This document shows positions 1 to 8,328 of a DNA stretch of 64,000 nucleotides, piece after piece; the first letter of the stretch is position 1; every line of letters starts with the position of its first letter. The notes beneath the pieces are model-generated. The model had not been told where the DNA came from. It was given only the letters and a program-made list of their open reading frames with translations, and made no database searches. Location: contig NC_090171.1 of the NCBI RefSeq assembly GCF_017916325.1, positions 2,159,501-2,223,500 of the forward strand, read 5' to 3'. This DNA is from Leishmania martiniquensis. Its lineage: Eukaryota; Euglenozoa; Kinetoplastea; Trypanosomatida; Trypanosomatidae. Both the position numbers and the translations under genes were made by a program.

Positions 1-808
1 CGGCCGTCCCTGTCGAACTTTCGCTGGCGGCCAACACAGAAGCAGACGCCAGTGCCGCCAACAGACGTGCATCCCCACTTTGTAGGTGTACCTGTAGCTC
101 CCACGGTCGCTCTCTGACGTTTTGGCCGGTGCGCTTCCGCACTGCCACGATGCGCTCGGCTAGCTGCTTACGCGCAGCGTAAAAGATGTAGGTAGCCTCG
201 TCAGTCAGGCGCCACGCCAGCTTGCGCTTTTGATTGAAGGAGGTGTCCATCTTGCTGGCTGCGCCGCACAGCTTGTTGAGCCACAAGTCAAGCAGGTTTT
301 TAGAGGCGTGATGGGGCTCAATGCCCTCCAGTGCTGGCAGAAGTGTGTCGTGGTAAAAAGGCTCGGGTGTGGCGAGGCGGAGGCTCTTGAGCGAGACGGA
401 GAGGGGTGCGTGAGCACGCGTGCCCGAAGCAGCATCGCCTGGCAACTCTGCCGGTTCCACGATTCCCAGTATGTCACCCTTGACGTACTCCAGGCCCAAC
501 AGGCGCAGGCGCGCCGCGGCGGCCGTGACTGCTGGCGCTACTTCCACCACATCTGCCTGTCGGCGGACATCGATAATGGGGTGCACCCACTCCCGCGTTC
601 GCGGCACGCAACTGCTGTCCCGGTGATCGGAAGAGTGCGGTGGCGTCGCCGCGAGGCGCTGGTGACCTTCGAAGATAGCACATGGTAGGAGTCCTGTGGC
701 GTCTGGTGAGGGTGAGATAGGCAGATGTGCCTTGCACTGTCGCTCTAGCTCCTCTTGCACGGTCAAGGCAGCTCTGTATCGTAGAAGCTCCTCTAGTGCG
801 CTTTGCAT
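1..808 (-). CDS. Unidentified conserved-looking protein, 3' end outside window
   Basis: An open minus-strand frame runs from an ATG at 808 off the left edge without a stop (about 269 codons visible). It begins MQSALEELLRYRAALTVQEE, a helical, probably coiled-coil start, and continues through a stretch with EWVHPIIDV and a Lys/Arg-rich segment (FNQKRKLAW, ARKQLAERI). The frame is continuous, has GC-rich third positions and ordinary amino-acid composition, whereas the other frames here give Arg/Ser/Pro-rich shadow translations. The frame is also open for some way upstream of this ATG, so an earlier start cannot be excluded, but I see no better ATG. I do not recognise the family. It lies about 590 bp downstream of PSTK in the same transcription direction. 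Confidence 0.6.
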   Translation of the reverse strand, partial: MQSALEELLRYRAALTVQEELERQCKAHLPISPSPDATGLLPCAIFEGHQRLAATPPHSSDHRDSSCVPRTREWVHPIIDVRRQADVVEVAPAVTAAAARLRLLGLEYVKGDILGIVEPAELPGDAASGTRAHAPLSVSLKSLRLATPEPFYHDTLLPALEGIEPHHASKNLLDLWLNKLCGAASKMDTSFNQKRKLAWRLTDEATYIFYAARKQLAERIVAVRKRTGQNVRERPWELQVHLQSGDARLLAALASASVLAASESSTGTA

Positions 809-1396
809 TGCCTCCGAGGGACGCAGCAGAGGCGCTGGAGGAAGACCTGAGCGCGTAGCTTGCCGTGCGCAGTCCCCGGTCGAGCTGGTCCATGTACTCA
901 GGCGCGAGAAAGATGTGAACAACAGTTGTAGGGAAAAGAGGAAAGTTTGTGTGTGCGCGTATGCGTATGTGGGACTCAGCGGGGAGGCGCGGCAACGGAC
1001 GTAAAATGGGATGCGTAGCGGGTGAGCAAAGAAGGGTTACATAGAGGGGCAGAGAAGGGAACGACCCACTCGTACCCTTCGGAGACAGCAACGAAGGCAT
1101 CTAGGTGGGCACGAGCTGGAGGGCGATGAGGAGAGACTGCGAGAGATGACATCGCGCGCAGAGATTCACATCGGCTCCCGGGAGCTCTGGAGCACAGCGC
1201 CGAAAGTGCGCGCGTCACCCCTCAGTCGCAGTGCCGCATCCCCGACAGTTTCACGCCAGCGGCGTCACCACCAGAGACGGGAAAACAGATAAAAAAAAGG
1301 GGCACGCATACGGTCCCGGATGGTGCGACGGCACACCAAAGACAGCCTCTCCCTGTCTCGAGAGAGCCTCGACGCTGCCGGTCTCGTCAGCGCGCT
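809..1396. other. Intergenic region, no gene seen
   Basis: This gap lies between the PSTK stop and the start of the partial gene. It is purine-rich on the plus strand, so pyrimidine-rich on the transcribed strand, as expected for UTR and trans-splicing signals. I see no RNA gene or credible small ORF. Confidence 0.5.
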
Positions 1397-2773
1397 CTAC
1401 TTGCGCGTGCTTGTCATGCGTGATGCTGGGAGAGCACACGCCTCCAACGCTCGCCAGAGGTCCAGAACACGTTGCTGGAACTGTTGAACAACCAACTCCT
1501 GAACATCATCGATGCTGCTACTGAGCCGCTCAACGGCGGTCGTGTTCGCTACATCCGTGTTCGCGGTGCAGAGTTGACGTAGTTGCACTTTGAAGCTTTG
1601 TGCTGCCTCTTGCTTGGCGACTACCATATGTTTGCGCAACATGGCAGATCTCTGCCGTGACGATGGCGCGTTCTCAGTGCCATGGGCTTGTAGATGATAC
1701 CGTTGCTGAAGAAACGCGTGAATGACGCGCCGCAGTTGCAGGTCCAGCTGATGCGCGTGCGATTCAACGGCCTCGGCGGCCCGCGAGAGACGTGTGGTCT
1801 CATCGAGGTGTTCATCTCCGCGTAAACACGTGAGCCGAGTGCGGGCAGCGTCCTGGCGCTGGCGTTGGCACATATCCCATGCCTCTGGCTGCTGCAGCGC
1901 TACGTCAAAGAAGCCCACTGCCGTTTCCTCCGGTGCGGCAGGTAACATTTCCTCTGAAACAGCTTGCGAGGCATACACCAAAAGTCCCCACGGCTGCGTC
2001 GTTGCAGTCCACTGCCAAGCCTTCGAATCGCATGGCGCCCCCACTATACGGTCTAGACGATCGTCCGCCGCGTAACAGTGGTCGAACAAGGCGTCCATAG
2101 AGCAGATCACCGCCGGTGGGACCCAAGCGGATGCATGCATCTGCTCTTCGTCAGATCCCTTTCGAGGAACGCCGCGCTGTGCGTTGCGCGCGAGGCACAC
2201 AGCCAGTGGCGTGACGAAGCGAAGCTCGAAAACGCCAATGAAGCGATGCGATGCCTGCACCGTGGCTGCCGGGGTATCGCGCGGCGTTTGCACAGGCTGC
2301 TCTCCTCGTTCGAGGGCGCGGCACATCTGATAATAGCGCGCTCGCATGCTCCGGTAGTGCATATTATCTTCCACAAACACCATGGGTACAACCACATCTT
2401 GTGTCGCATCGCTGTCAGCGGTCTCCGCGACACAGGTGCACAGCGCCGACTGAGTCAGTTTCAGCAGCCTCCTTGTCGCTCTTCTCCACAGCAGCGGGCT
2501 AAACTTATGGTCGCCAGCTGATGCAGCGAAGTCGATGTCGCTAGCCGTTTCCCTCTCGAGATCTGCGAGCACCTTATCGAGTTGTAGAACAGAGCTTATG
2601 CGACCGTGGCAGCGACCTCCGAAGAGCGACACCTTTCCCGAGGAGTCCCCGCATTGAAAGACGTGGCGCTGCGCAGCGGCGAGAAAAGTTGACTTGCCGG
2701 CGGCTGGAAGCCCAGTGACGAGGATGAGAAGTGCTGAAGGGTACTGCGATGGCGGCGATGGGACGTTCATCAT
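1397..2773 (-). CDS. PSTK: Phosphoseryl-tRNA(Sec) kinase (PSTK)
   Basis: PSTK phosphorylates Ser-tRNA(Sec) to O-phosphoseryl-tRNA(Sec), the step before SepSecS makes selenocysteinyl-tRNA. The 458-aa product has a Walker A loop GLPAAGKST at residues 21-29, directly after a hydrophobic first strand. The family hallmark VEDNMHYRSMR is at about 134-144, followed at about 184-200 by a strand/helix ending LAVCLARNAQR, which matches the PSTK pattern of Cys-Leu-x-Arg-Asn-x-Gln-Arg. The C-terminal half is helical, as expected for the tRNA-binding part. The frame extends upstream only to a GTG; the first ATGs are two adjacent codons at 2773 and 2770, so I start there. At 458 aa it is longer than mammalian PSTK (about 350). 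The assignment rests on motif order, which I find convincing. Confidence 0.88.
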   Translation of the reverse strand: MMNVPSPPSQYPSALLILVTGLPAAGKSTFLAAAQRHVFQCGDSSGKVSLFGGRCHGRISSVLQLDKVLADLERETASDIDFAASAGDHKFSPLLWRRATRRLLKLTQSALCTCVAETADSDATQDVVVPMVFVEDNMHYRSMRARYYQMCRALERGEQPVQTPRDTPAATVQASHRFIGVFELRFVTPLAVCLARNAQRGVPRKGSDEEQMHASAWVPPAVICSMDALFDHCYAADDRLDRIVGAPCDSKAWQWTATTQPWGLLVYASQAVSEEMLPAAPEETAVGFFDVALQQPEAWDMCQRQRQDAARTRLTCLRGDEHLDETTRLSRAAEAVESHAHQLDLQLRRVIHAFLQQRYHLQAHGTENAPSSRQRSAMLRKHMVVAKQEAAQSFKVQLRQLCTANTDVANTTAVERLSSSIDDVQELVVQQFQQRVLDLWRALEACALPASRMTSTRK

Positions 2774-3518
2774 AGCTGCTCTCGCTTTCCCTATCACACA
2801 TACACACACACAACGTGCATGAGCAACTGTGCCTACATATATATGCGTGGGCACCGGAAGCGGGGAACGCCATCGGCGCGTTGACGAGGAGTCACACAGC
2901 GCCTCTTCTCCTTTCCGAAAAAGATGGAAGGGAAGACGGCTGCACCGGCACAGGTTGGTGGGCGGAGGATGAAGAGGGAGAGACGTGAATATATATATAT
3001 ATATATAGTCAGCGCCGCGAGCAGAGCGGTGTGCAGGTGAAGGTAAGGCCCCGAGAGGAGGTGCGTGCCACGCGATTTTCGTGCAAAGAAGCGGTCAAAA
3101 GCACCAAGACAGTGCTACCTCTCGCACAGCCTACAGCCTTCCCTTCTCATCCCGTGGGTGGAGATGAGCTGGAGGGGGAAGGGGGGAAGGAGTAGAGGAA
3201 GCGAATAAATCACCCGATAACTTGGTCACGAGGCAGTCGGCAGAAAAGAGACATGCGCCTCGCGTTACAGCGGTCTTTTCACCAGAGCGGTACGGGATAC
3301 AAGCACCAGTTCCCTCCACAGATGCGAGGCTTTCTCTTTTTTCCACTTCGTAGTGTCGTCGCGCCGGGCCAGCGCCACCGACTACGACGAAACAGACACG
3401 CCCACACCGACAGACATAGACACTATCATATAGAAACGCGCAGGTTTGCTTCCGCCACACCAACCAACTTCACCTTGAAGCGAATGGCGACCACTGTACG
3501 CAGGGTATACCCAACCTG
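2774..3518. other. Intergenic region with TA and CA microsatellites
   Basis: This holds a CA-repeat tract near 2792-2811 just upstream of PSTK and a pure TA dinucleotide run at about 2989-3007. No credible ORF or RNA gene is visible. It should contain the PSTK 5' UTR and splice acceptor and the 3' UTR of the next gene upstream. Confidence 0.5.
2989..3007. repeat. TA dinucleotide microsatellite
   Basis: Uninterrupted alternating TA for about 19 bases in an intergenic region. Similar short TA runs recur near 7708, 31905, 47319 and 56350, always between genes. Confidence 0.85.
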
Positions 3519-6500
3519 TTACGATCGCATGCGCCGGCAGGTAAAGAGGATATTCACTCGTGCGGAGCGGATATGACGCTGCTCTCTTTCCCTCTGCGTT
3601 TCCATGAGGCCGCTGAAGCTTCTACGCCGCGTTTCATCGAGGTCCGAGCGGCTGTCTGCTACCGCGGCCTCGTTTCTCTCTGTCTCTCGACTCGCTTGGT
3701 CCATCAGCTCAACAAGGTAGACACGCAGCTTCATGTCTGTCAATCGCTCTTGCACCTCGAACATTCTCGAGAGTACCGAGAAGGAAAGAAGCTGGGGCGT
3801 TCCTGCCACGTTTTCCTTCGCCGCAGAGGTCTCCGTGGCTCCGTCACCATCGCCCTCGGAGGCAGCGGCACGCGCGGATCGATGCTTGACCCACACACCC
3901 TTGTTGCCGCGGATCTTGGAGAAGCGAATCAAATTCACTAAAGCCGTATCAGCTGCCTCTTGCATATCTAAAGAACTGATGTGGCCTATTCGCATCACAG
4001 TCATTACGATACCCACCTCCATCCAGACACTGCGCCAGACCGATGGCGCGATCCACCGCTGATACCGCTTCAGCAGCCGCCACGCCAGCTCTGCTTGCTG
4101 TATCCACCGCAGACGGATGGCTTGAGTGCGCGCAGGGGATGAATCGATGCACATTAGGTCGGTCACGAGCTTGAGGTAGAAGAAGACGTCTCTCATGAGA
4201 ACATTGCACCGCACGATCACCGCCTCCATCGTGGCAGCCCGCTCCCCAAGAACATGCTTCTCGCCTTTCAGCATCGCTTCCCCGAGGAGCCGTTCGCAGT
4301 ATTCTAGCATGGCTGGCCCTCTTAGACCCTTCAGCTCCCCCATCCCTGGCACGTTCAAGGATATAACAAAGTTCCGCCTGATGTGCGTATGCATGATCCC
4401 GAGATACTTGTCAATAGGTACATTCGGCAGCATTGTCGATGCAACCATGCACGAAACCTGCCACATGAAGACAGTGCACTGAAGTTTGTGTAGCTCCACA
4501 TCGCCGCCTCTCCCTTCCCTCTGCTGTTTCTGCGCAGCGAGCAGTGGCTCTCTGTACACCAAGCGATCTAAAGCCAAGCGGCTCAGCATAATCAATAGCT
4601 GGTGTGCGAGGTCACGACTTGCGCGGGAGTGCGCAAAGCGCTCGATAAGGATGCGAAAGATGTACGACGTCCTACTCAAAATGACACACCGCGACTTCCA
4701 CGATTGTGCCGCGATGCAGTCCTCTCCTGCGCACACCTTCACCGCGCTGGCCGCCGCGTCGAGACACCCCTCGTCGAAGAGAGACAGTGTGCACACATGA
4801 TGCAGGAAGTGAATCGTCTTCAGGAGGAAGGAGCAGCGAAGATTACGCTCAGCGTCGTAGCACTGCTTATCGGACGGCGACACCTGCGGCTTCGCTTGAA
4901 CAGCTTCACGCATCTCATCAAACGCCTTCTGCACTACGTCAGCAATATGTGGTAGCTCGACCAGCATCATGTTGGCAGCTAGTGCGAGCGATACGCAACA
5001 GTCGAGCAATCGTGACGTGGCCATGCTTTTGCCGAGGTCGAAAGAGGATGCAGGTGCGGCGCCGGCACGCGCCCTCCGATGGCATAAAGTCGAATACACC
5101 CGCTGTACCGCTCCTAAGCTGGAGATGACCACCTTCCGCACATTTTCCTCGACCGCACGAAATGATGGTGCGTCTGCTGCCGCCGCGCTACACTTCAGAA
5201 ATTGCTTGTGAGCGGTGTACCACCTAAGAAGAACGGCAAGGTTTCGATTCAAAGAGCTCGGCAGCTCGCGGATGTCGCTTATCAAGTCCAGGAAACCCGC
5301 CCAGTCACTCATGACGGCGGAAGCGATATCGGCAATATCAGTCTGCTCCGTCAGACTCAGGTCCTTTCGGGTCGTAAGTATCGATAGCAGCCGCACGATC
5401 AACCAACTGAGCTGCAAGGTCTTGACCTCCCCATACATGTCCCCCACGGTCGCCCAGTCCATTCGCTCATCAGGAGGCATACCATCGTAAACGCTTGCTG
5501 GGTGCGAGTTACCATGACATCTTTGGATAGCGGACGAGATGTACCGCAGGTATACCCGAGTAATGCGCTGCATACGATGCGCGGAGCGCAAAGAGAGCTC
5601 GATAAGTCCGCTTGGCGCCTCATGAATATTTGCCGCTTGTGTGCACCTGCTTATGCAGTGTACGATGGCACACTCTACCACCTGCATACACAACGCAAGC
5701 TCATCACTCGGTACACCCTCGACTGAGCCTGCGGCTCTATCTCTGCTATCTGGCAAGTCCGCTTGAGCGAAGCCGCTGCCGCCCTTAGCTGGGACAGACG
5801 GGGCCCCTACCTCGGGCGGGAAGAAGGACGTAAAGGTTGGCTCCGCAAAGAACTTCTCCAAAGGCTTGAGAAGGGAAGGTGTCACCTCTCCACCCCTTTC
5901 GGACTCGCCTACCGGAGGCGTCTCGACGCTTTGTTTGTCATCGCCCCCCACGTCTTCTGCATCCTCGCCGACGCCGCCCTCCTTCACGTTATCCGCACGG
6001 GTCACGATGAACAGCAGCTGGCGAACACGATACTTCGCATCGAGGGCTCGCAGCGACGAGGTAGTGTCTGCTTCCAGTTCTCTAAAGCACTCCTGCAGCA
6101 GCGGCTTAGTGCACTCTAGCGCGTCGTAGAAAAGATCGACCTCGAAGCGCAGCTTATACATGGCGCTGGCGTATTGGTTGAGCAGCAAGAAGCGGTTTTT
6201 CTCTCCCATGGGCCCAAACAAAGACAGCACCCGTTCAGCTTTGCCGCTGCGTTGCGCCTCGTCTCTGCGCCGCTCCTCCGCCAAGCGCAGCATGGTGCGC
6301 ATGGCCGAGTAGGCCGTTGACGCCCATCCTTTTTCGCCACCGGTCACGACTGATATCATGAAAAGCCACTCAGGCACAGACGGCACCCGAGCCGTCAGGA
6401 TCTTCTCTGTGTGACGTAGCAGACTCAGGTTCAACAGAGCACCACGCAACGCTGCGCGGGCGAAAGCGGAGTAGAACGGCTTGTGATCCACCCGTGACCA

Positions 6501-7427
6501 GAAGTCGAGCAGATGGCTCTTCTGAGCCAACTGCGTAGAGGCGTCTATCCTGTTGAATTGACCCGAGAGAGACAGAAGGTGCGACACCAGGACCATTAAC
6601 TCCGCGGGTGTGACTGCGCTCTTCGTGGATTGCTCGGACATAACCTTTAGCTCGGTACTAGAGTCTCCCTCTGCGCTTTCGGCGATGGCACGGGCAGCGA
6701 GGACATCAACATAGTCGCCGGGCAGTGCCTCGTCCGCTGGAGGGAGTCGTCGAGCAATTTCATCGATCACGCCCGCCAGGTCTAAACTGTCAGTGGTCGG
6801 AAAGAGTGCCTGAAGCCAGCGCGGCAGTTCTTCCAAGCACTTCCGCACCTCTACGTTTTGTTTGCGAATCCACGGCGGTATCCCTCTCGCACACTCCCCT
6901 CGCCTCGCCTGCTGTTCGGTATTGATGCTCGCGATTCGAACGTTGCCGATTGCGACGACAGCAAAGATCAGATTCACTGTTGGCACCTCCGTGAATGGTC
7001 GCGGAAGCAGGTGCATGAGGATGGCGGCAAAGATCGCATTCACGTGAGGCGCACGGCCGCGCACCGTACAGTTCGACAGCGCAAGGCGGCTCAGGAGGGT
7101 GGAAGAGTACGTGCCCAGCGTAGGTGGCGAGAGCTGCATGCAAAGAAGCAAGCAAGGGATCTGCTGTACGAGAGGTATCACATTTCCACTCCAGACTCGC
7201 TCCTCACCAGTAGTCGCAGATTCGAACTCCATGATCTCTTTAAGGTGCTCATCTCGTGAGTTGCGCGCGAGCTCCCGTTCCCAGTGAAAGGCATGCCTAG
7301 CGGCCGTTTTGTAGGTCCCATGGGACAGCTCGTGGAGAAGGGTATAGGGGAGCTGGCTGAGGGCGCGCTCTTTGCGAGTGCCCATCCGCCTCAGGAGGGC
7401 CATGACTGCCTTGTTGTAGCTTACCAT
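3519..7427 (-). CDS. Large unidentified protein (1302 aa)
   Basis: This is the longest gene in the window. It starts at ATG 7427 (MVSYNKAVMALLRR); a second in-frame ATG is at residue 9. The sequence is predicted almost wholly helical with repeated Leu/Ala-rich segments and no transmembrane signature, so an alpha-solenoid-type scaffold is likely. A low-complexity acidic insert rich in Gly/Glu/Asp lies near residues 480-560. The N-terminal ~20 residues are basic and could be a mitochondrial targeting signal. I recognise no catalytic motif or named domain. Helical-repeat organellar RNA-binding or ribosome-assembly proteins are one possibility, but nothing visible demands it. The frame is intact and clearly coding. 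Confidence 0.85.
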   Translation of the reverse strand: MVSYNKAVMALLRRMGTRKERALSQLPYTLLHELSHGTYKTAARHAFHWERELARNSRDEHLKEIMEFESATTGEERVWSGNVIPLVQQIPCLLLCMQLSPPTLGTYSSTLLSRLALSNCTVRGRAPHVNAIFAAILMHLLPRPFTEVPTVNLIFAVVAIGNVRIASINTEQQARRGECARGIPPWIRKQNVEVRKCLEELPRWLQALFPTTDSLDLAGVIDEIARRLPPADEALPGDYVDVLAARAIAESAEGDSSTELKVMSEQSTKSAVTPAELMVLVSHLLSLSGQFNRIDASTQLAQKSHLLDFWSRVDHKPFYSAFARAALRGALLNLSLLRHTEKILTARVPSVPEWLFMISVVTGGEKGWASTAYSAMRTMLRLAEERRRDEAQRSGKAERVLSLFGPMGEKNRFLLLNQYASAMYKLRFEVDLFYDALECTKPLLQECFRELEADTTSSLRALDAKYRVRQLLFIVTRADNVKEGGVGEDAEDVGGDDKQSVETPPVGESERGGEVTPSLLKPLEKFFAEPTFTSFFPPEVGAPSVPAKGGSGFAQADLPDSRDRAAGSVEGVPSDELALCMQVVECAIVHCISRCTQAANIHEAPSGLIELSLRSAHRMQRITRVYLRYISSAIQRCHGNSHPASVYDGMPPDERMDWATVGDMYGEVKTLQLSWLIVRLLSILTTRKDLSLTEQTDIADIASAVMSDWAGFLDLISDIRELPSSLNRNLAVLLRWYTAHKQFLKCSAAAADAPSFRAVEENVRKVVISSLGAVQRVYSTLCHRRARAGAAPASSFDLGKSMATSRLLDCCVSLALAANMMLVELPHIADVVQKAFDEMREAVQAKPQVSPSDKQCYDAERNLRCSFLLKTIHFLHHVCTLSLFDEGCLDAAASAVKVCAGEDCIAAQSWKSRCVILSRTSYIFRILIERFAHSRASRDLAHQLLIMLSRLALDRLVYREPLLAAQKQQREGRGGDVELHKLQCTVFMWQVSCMVASTMLPNVPIDKYLGIMHTHIRRNFVISLNVPGMGELKGLRGPAMLEYCERLLGEAMLKGEKHVLGERAATMEAVIVRCNVLMRDVFFYLKLVTDLMCIDSSPARTQAIRLRWIQQAELAWRLLKRYQRWIAPSVWRSVWMEVGIVMTVMRIGHISSLDMQEAADTALVNLIRFSKIRGNKGVWVKHRSARAAASEGDGDGATETSAAKENVAGTPQLLSFSVLSRMFEVQERLTDMKLRVYLVELMDQASRETERNEAAVADSRSDLDETRRRSFSGLMETQREREQRHIRSARVNILFTCRRMRS

Positions 7428-8328
7428 GTTTTCCCTCGTGTCACCATCCTCTCAGTGCCACGTACGTCGTCGCAATTGTCGCCGTCGGGCAGCACCGCAG
7501 CGTATAAAGAGTCTCAAGTGCGACGAGGTAGCGACAGAGCGCATGGAAAAGGGTGTGGGGGAGGTGAGGAAGGATGCCAAAGAATCTCCTTGCATATGAC
7601 CTGACAGCCGATAACGAATATCGCGCACAAGCGCGCGCGATGGCTCTTCCGTCTGTTGATGGGGACGCGGGCAACGGCCGTGCACAGGAGCTGAAGAGAA
7701 AGGGCCTATATATATATAACATTTATGTATACGATGCACTCTCCAGAAGACAGCGTACGCGCTCACCTGGCCATGCCCTAGTAAACGGAGAACGTTACCG
7801 CTGCACCGGCCACTTCTCACCCCGGTTTCAAAGGGGGAAAACAGCCGCCGCGTTGCTCACGAAAATGGCACACATTCACTCACAGACAGACACACACACA
7901 CAAGCCCACACGCATTTATAGATAGAGAGAGAGCGAGGGAGAGGATGAAGGCAGTAGTAGGAGGAAAAGAGGAAGCTATCGTGCCCTTCACCGTGGAAGA
8001 CTATCCCCGACTCCACCCCACAGCCGCCCCGCCCTTGCGGGACGATGGGCTATCAGAAAGAAAAGGGCATGGGGGAGGGGTAGTGAGGGGAGCGCAGAGA
8101 AAGGTAGACTGCGGCTTGTTTGGCTGTGCTGACCGAGCAGCACATGAGCCACGACCATCCACTCGCTCTCACTCATCAGCAGCGCCATCGGCGGCTCTCC
8201 TTGACAGTCGAGAGGATTGGGAAGGTCTGCCTGTTTAGCGTACTTCTTTTTTTTCTTTCGTATTGCTGTGGGTTGCGGAGGAGGGATGGGTCAAGTGAGG
8301 CGCTCTGCCTGACGTTAGCCATGTGCCG
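7428..8328. other. Intergenic region with microsatellites
   Basis: Contains a short TA run at about 7708-7719, a CA-rich tract near 7885-7910 and a GA-rich tract at about 7921-7945 (pyrimidine-rich on the transcribed strand, a candidate splicing or polyadenylation signal). Open frames here read as low-complexity shadow sequence. Confidence 0.5.
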
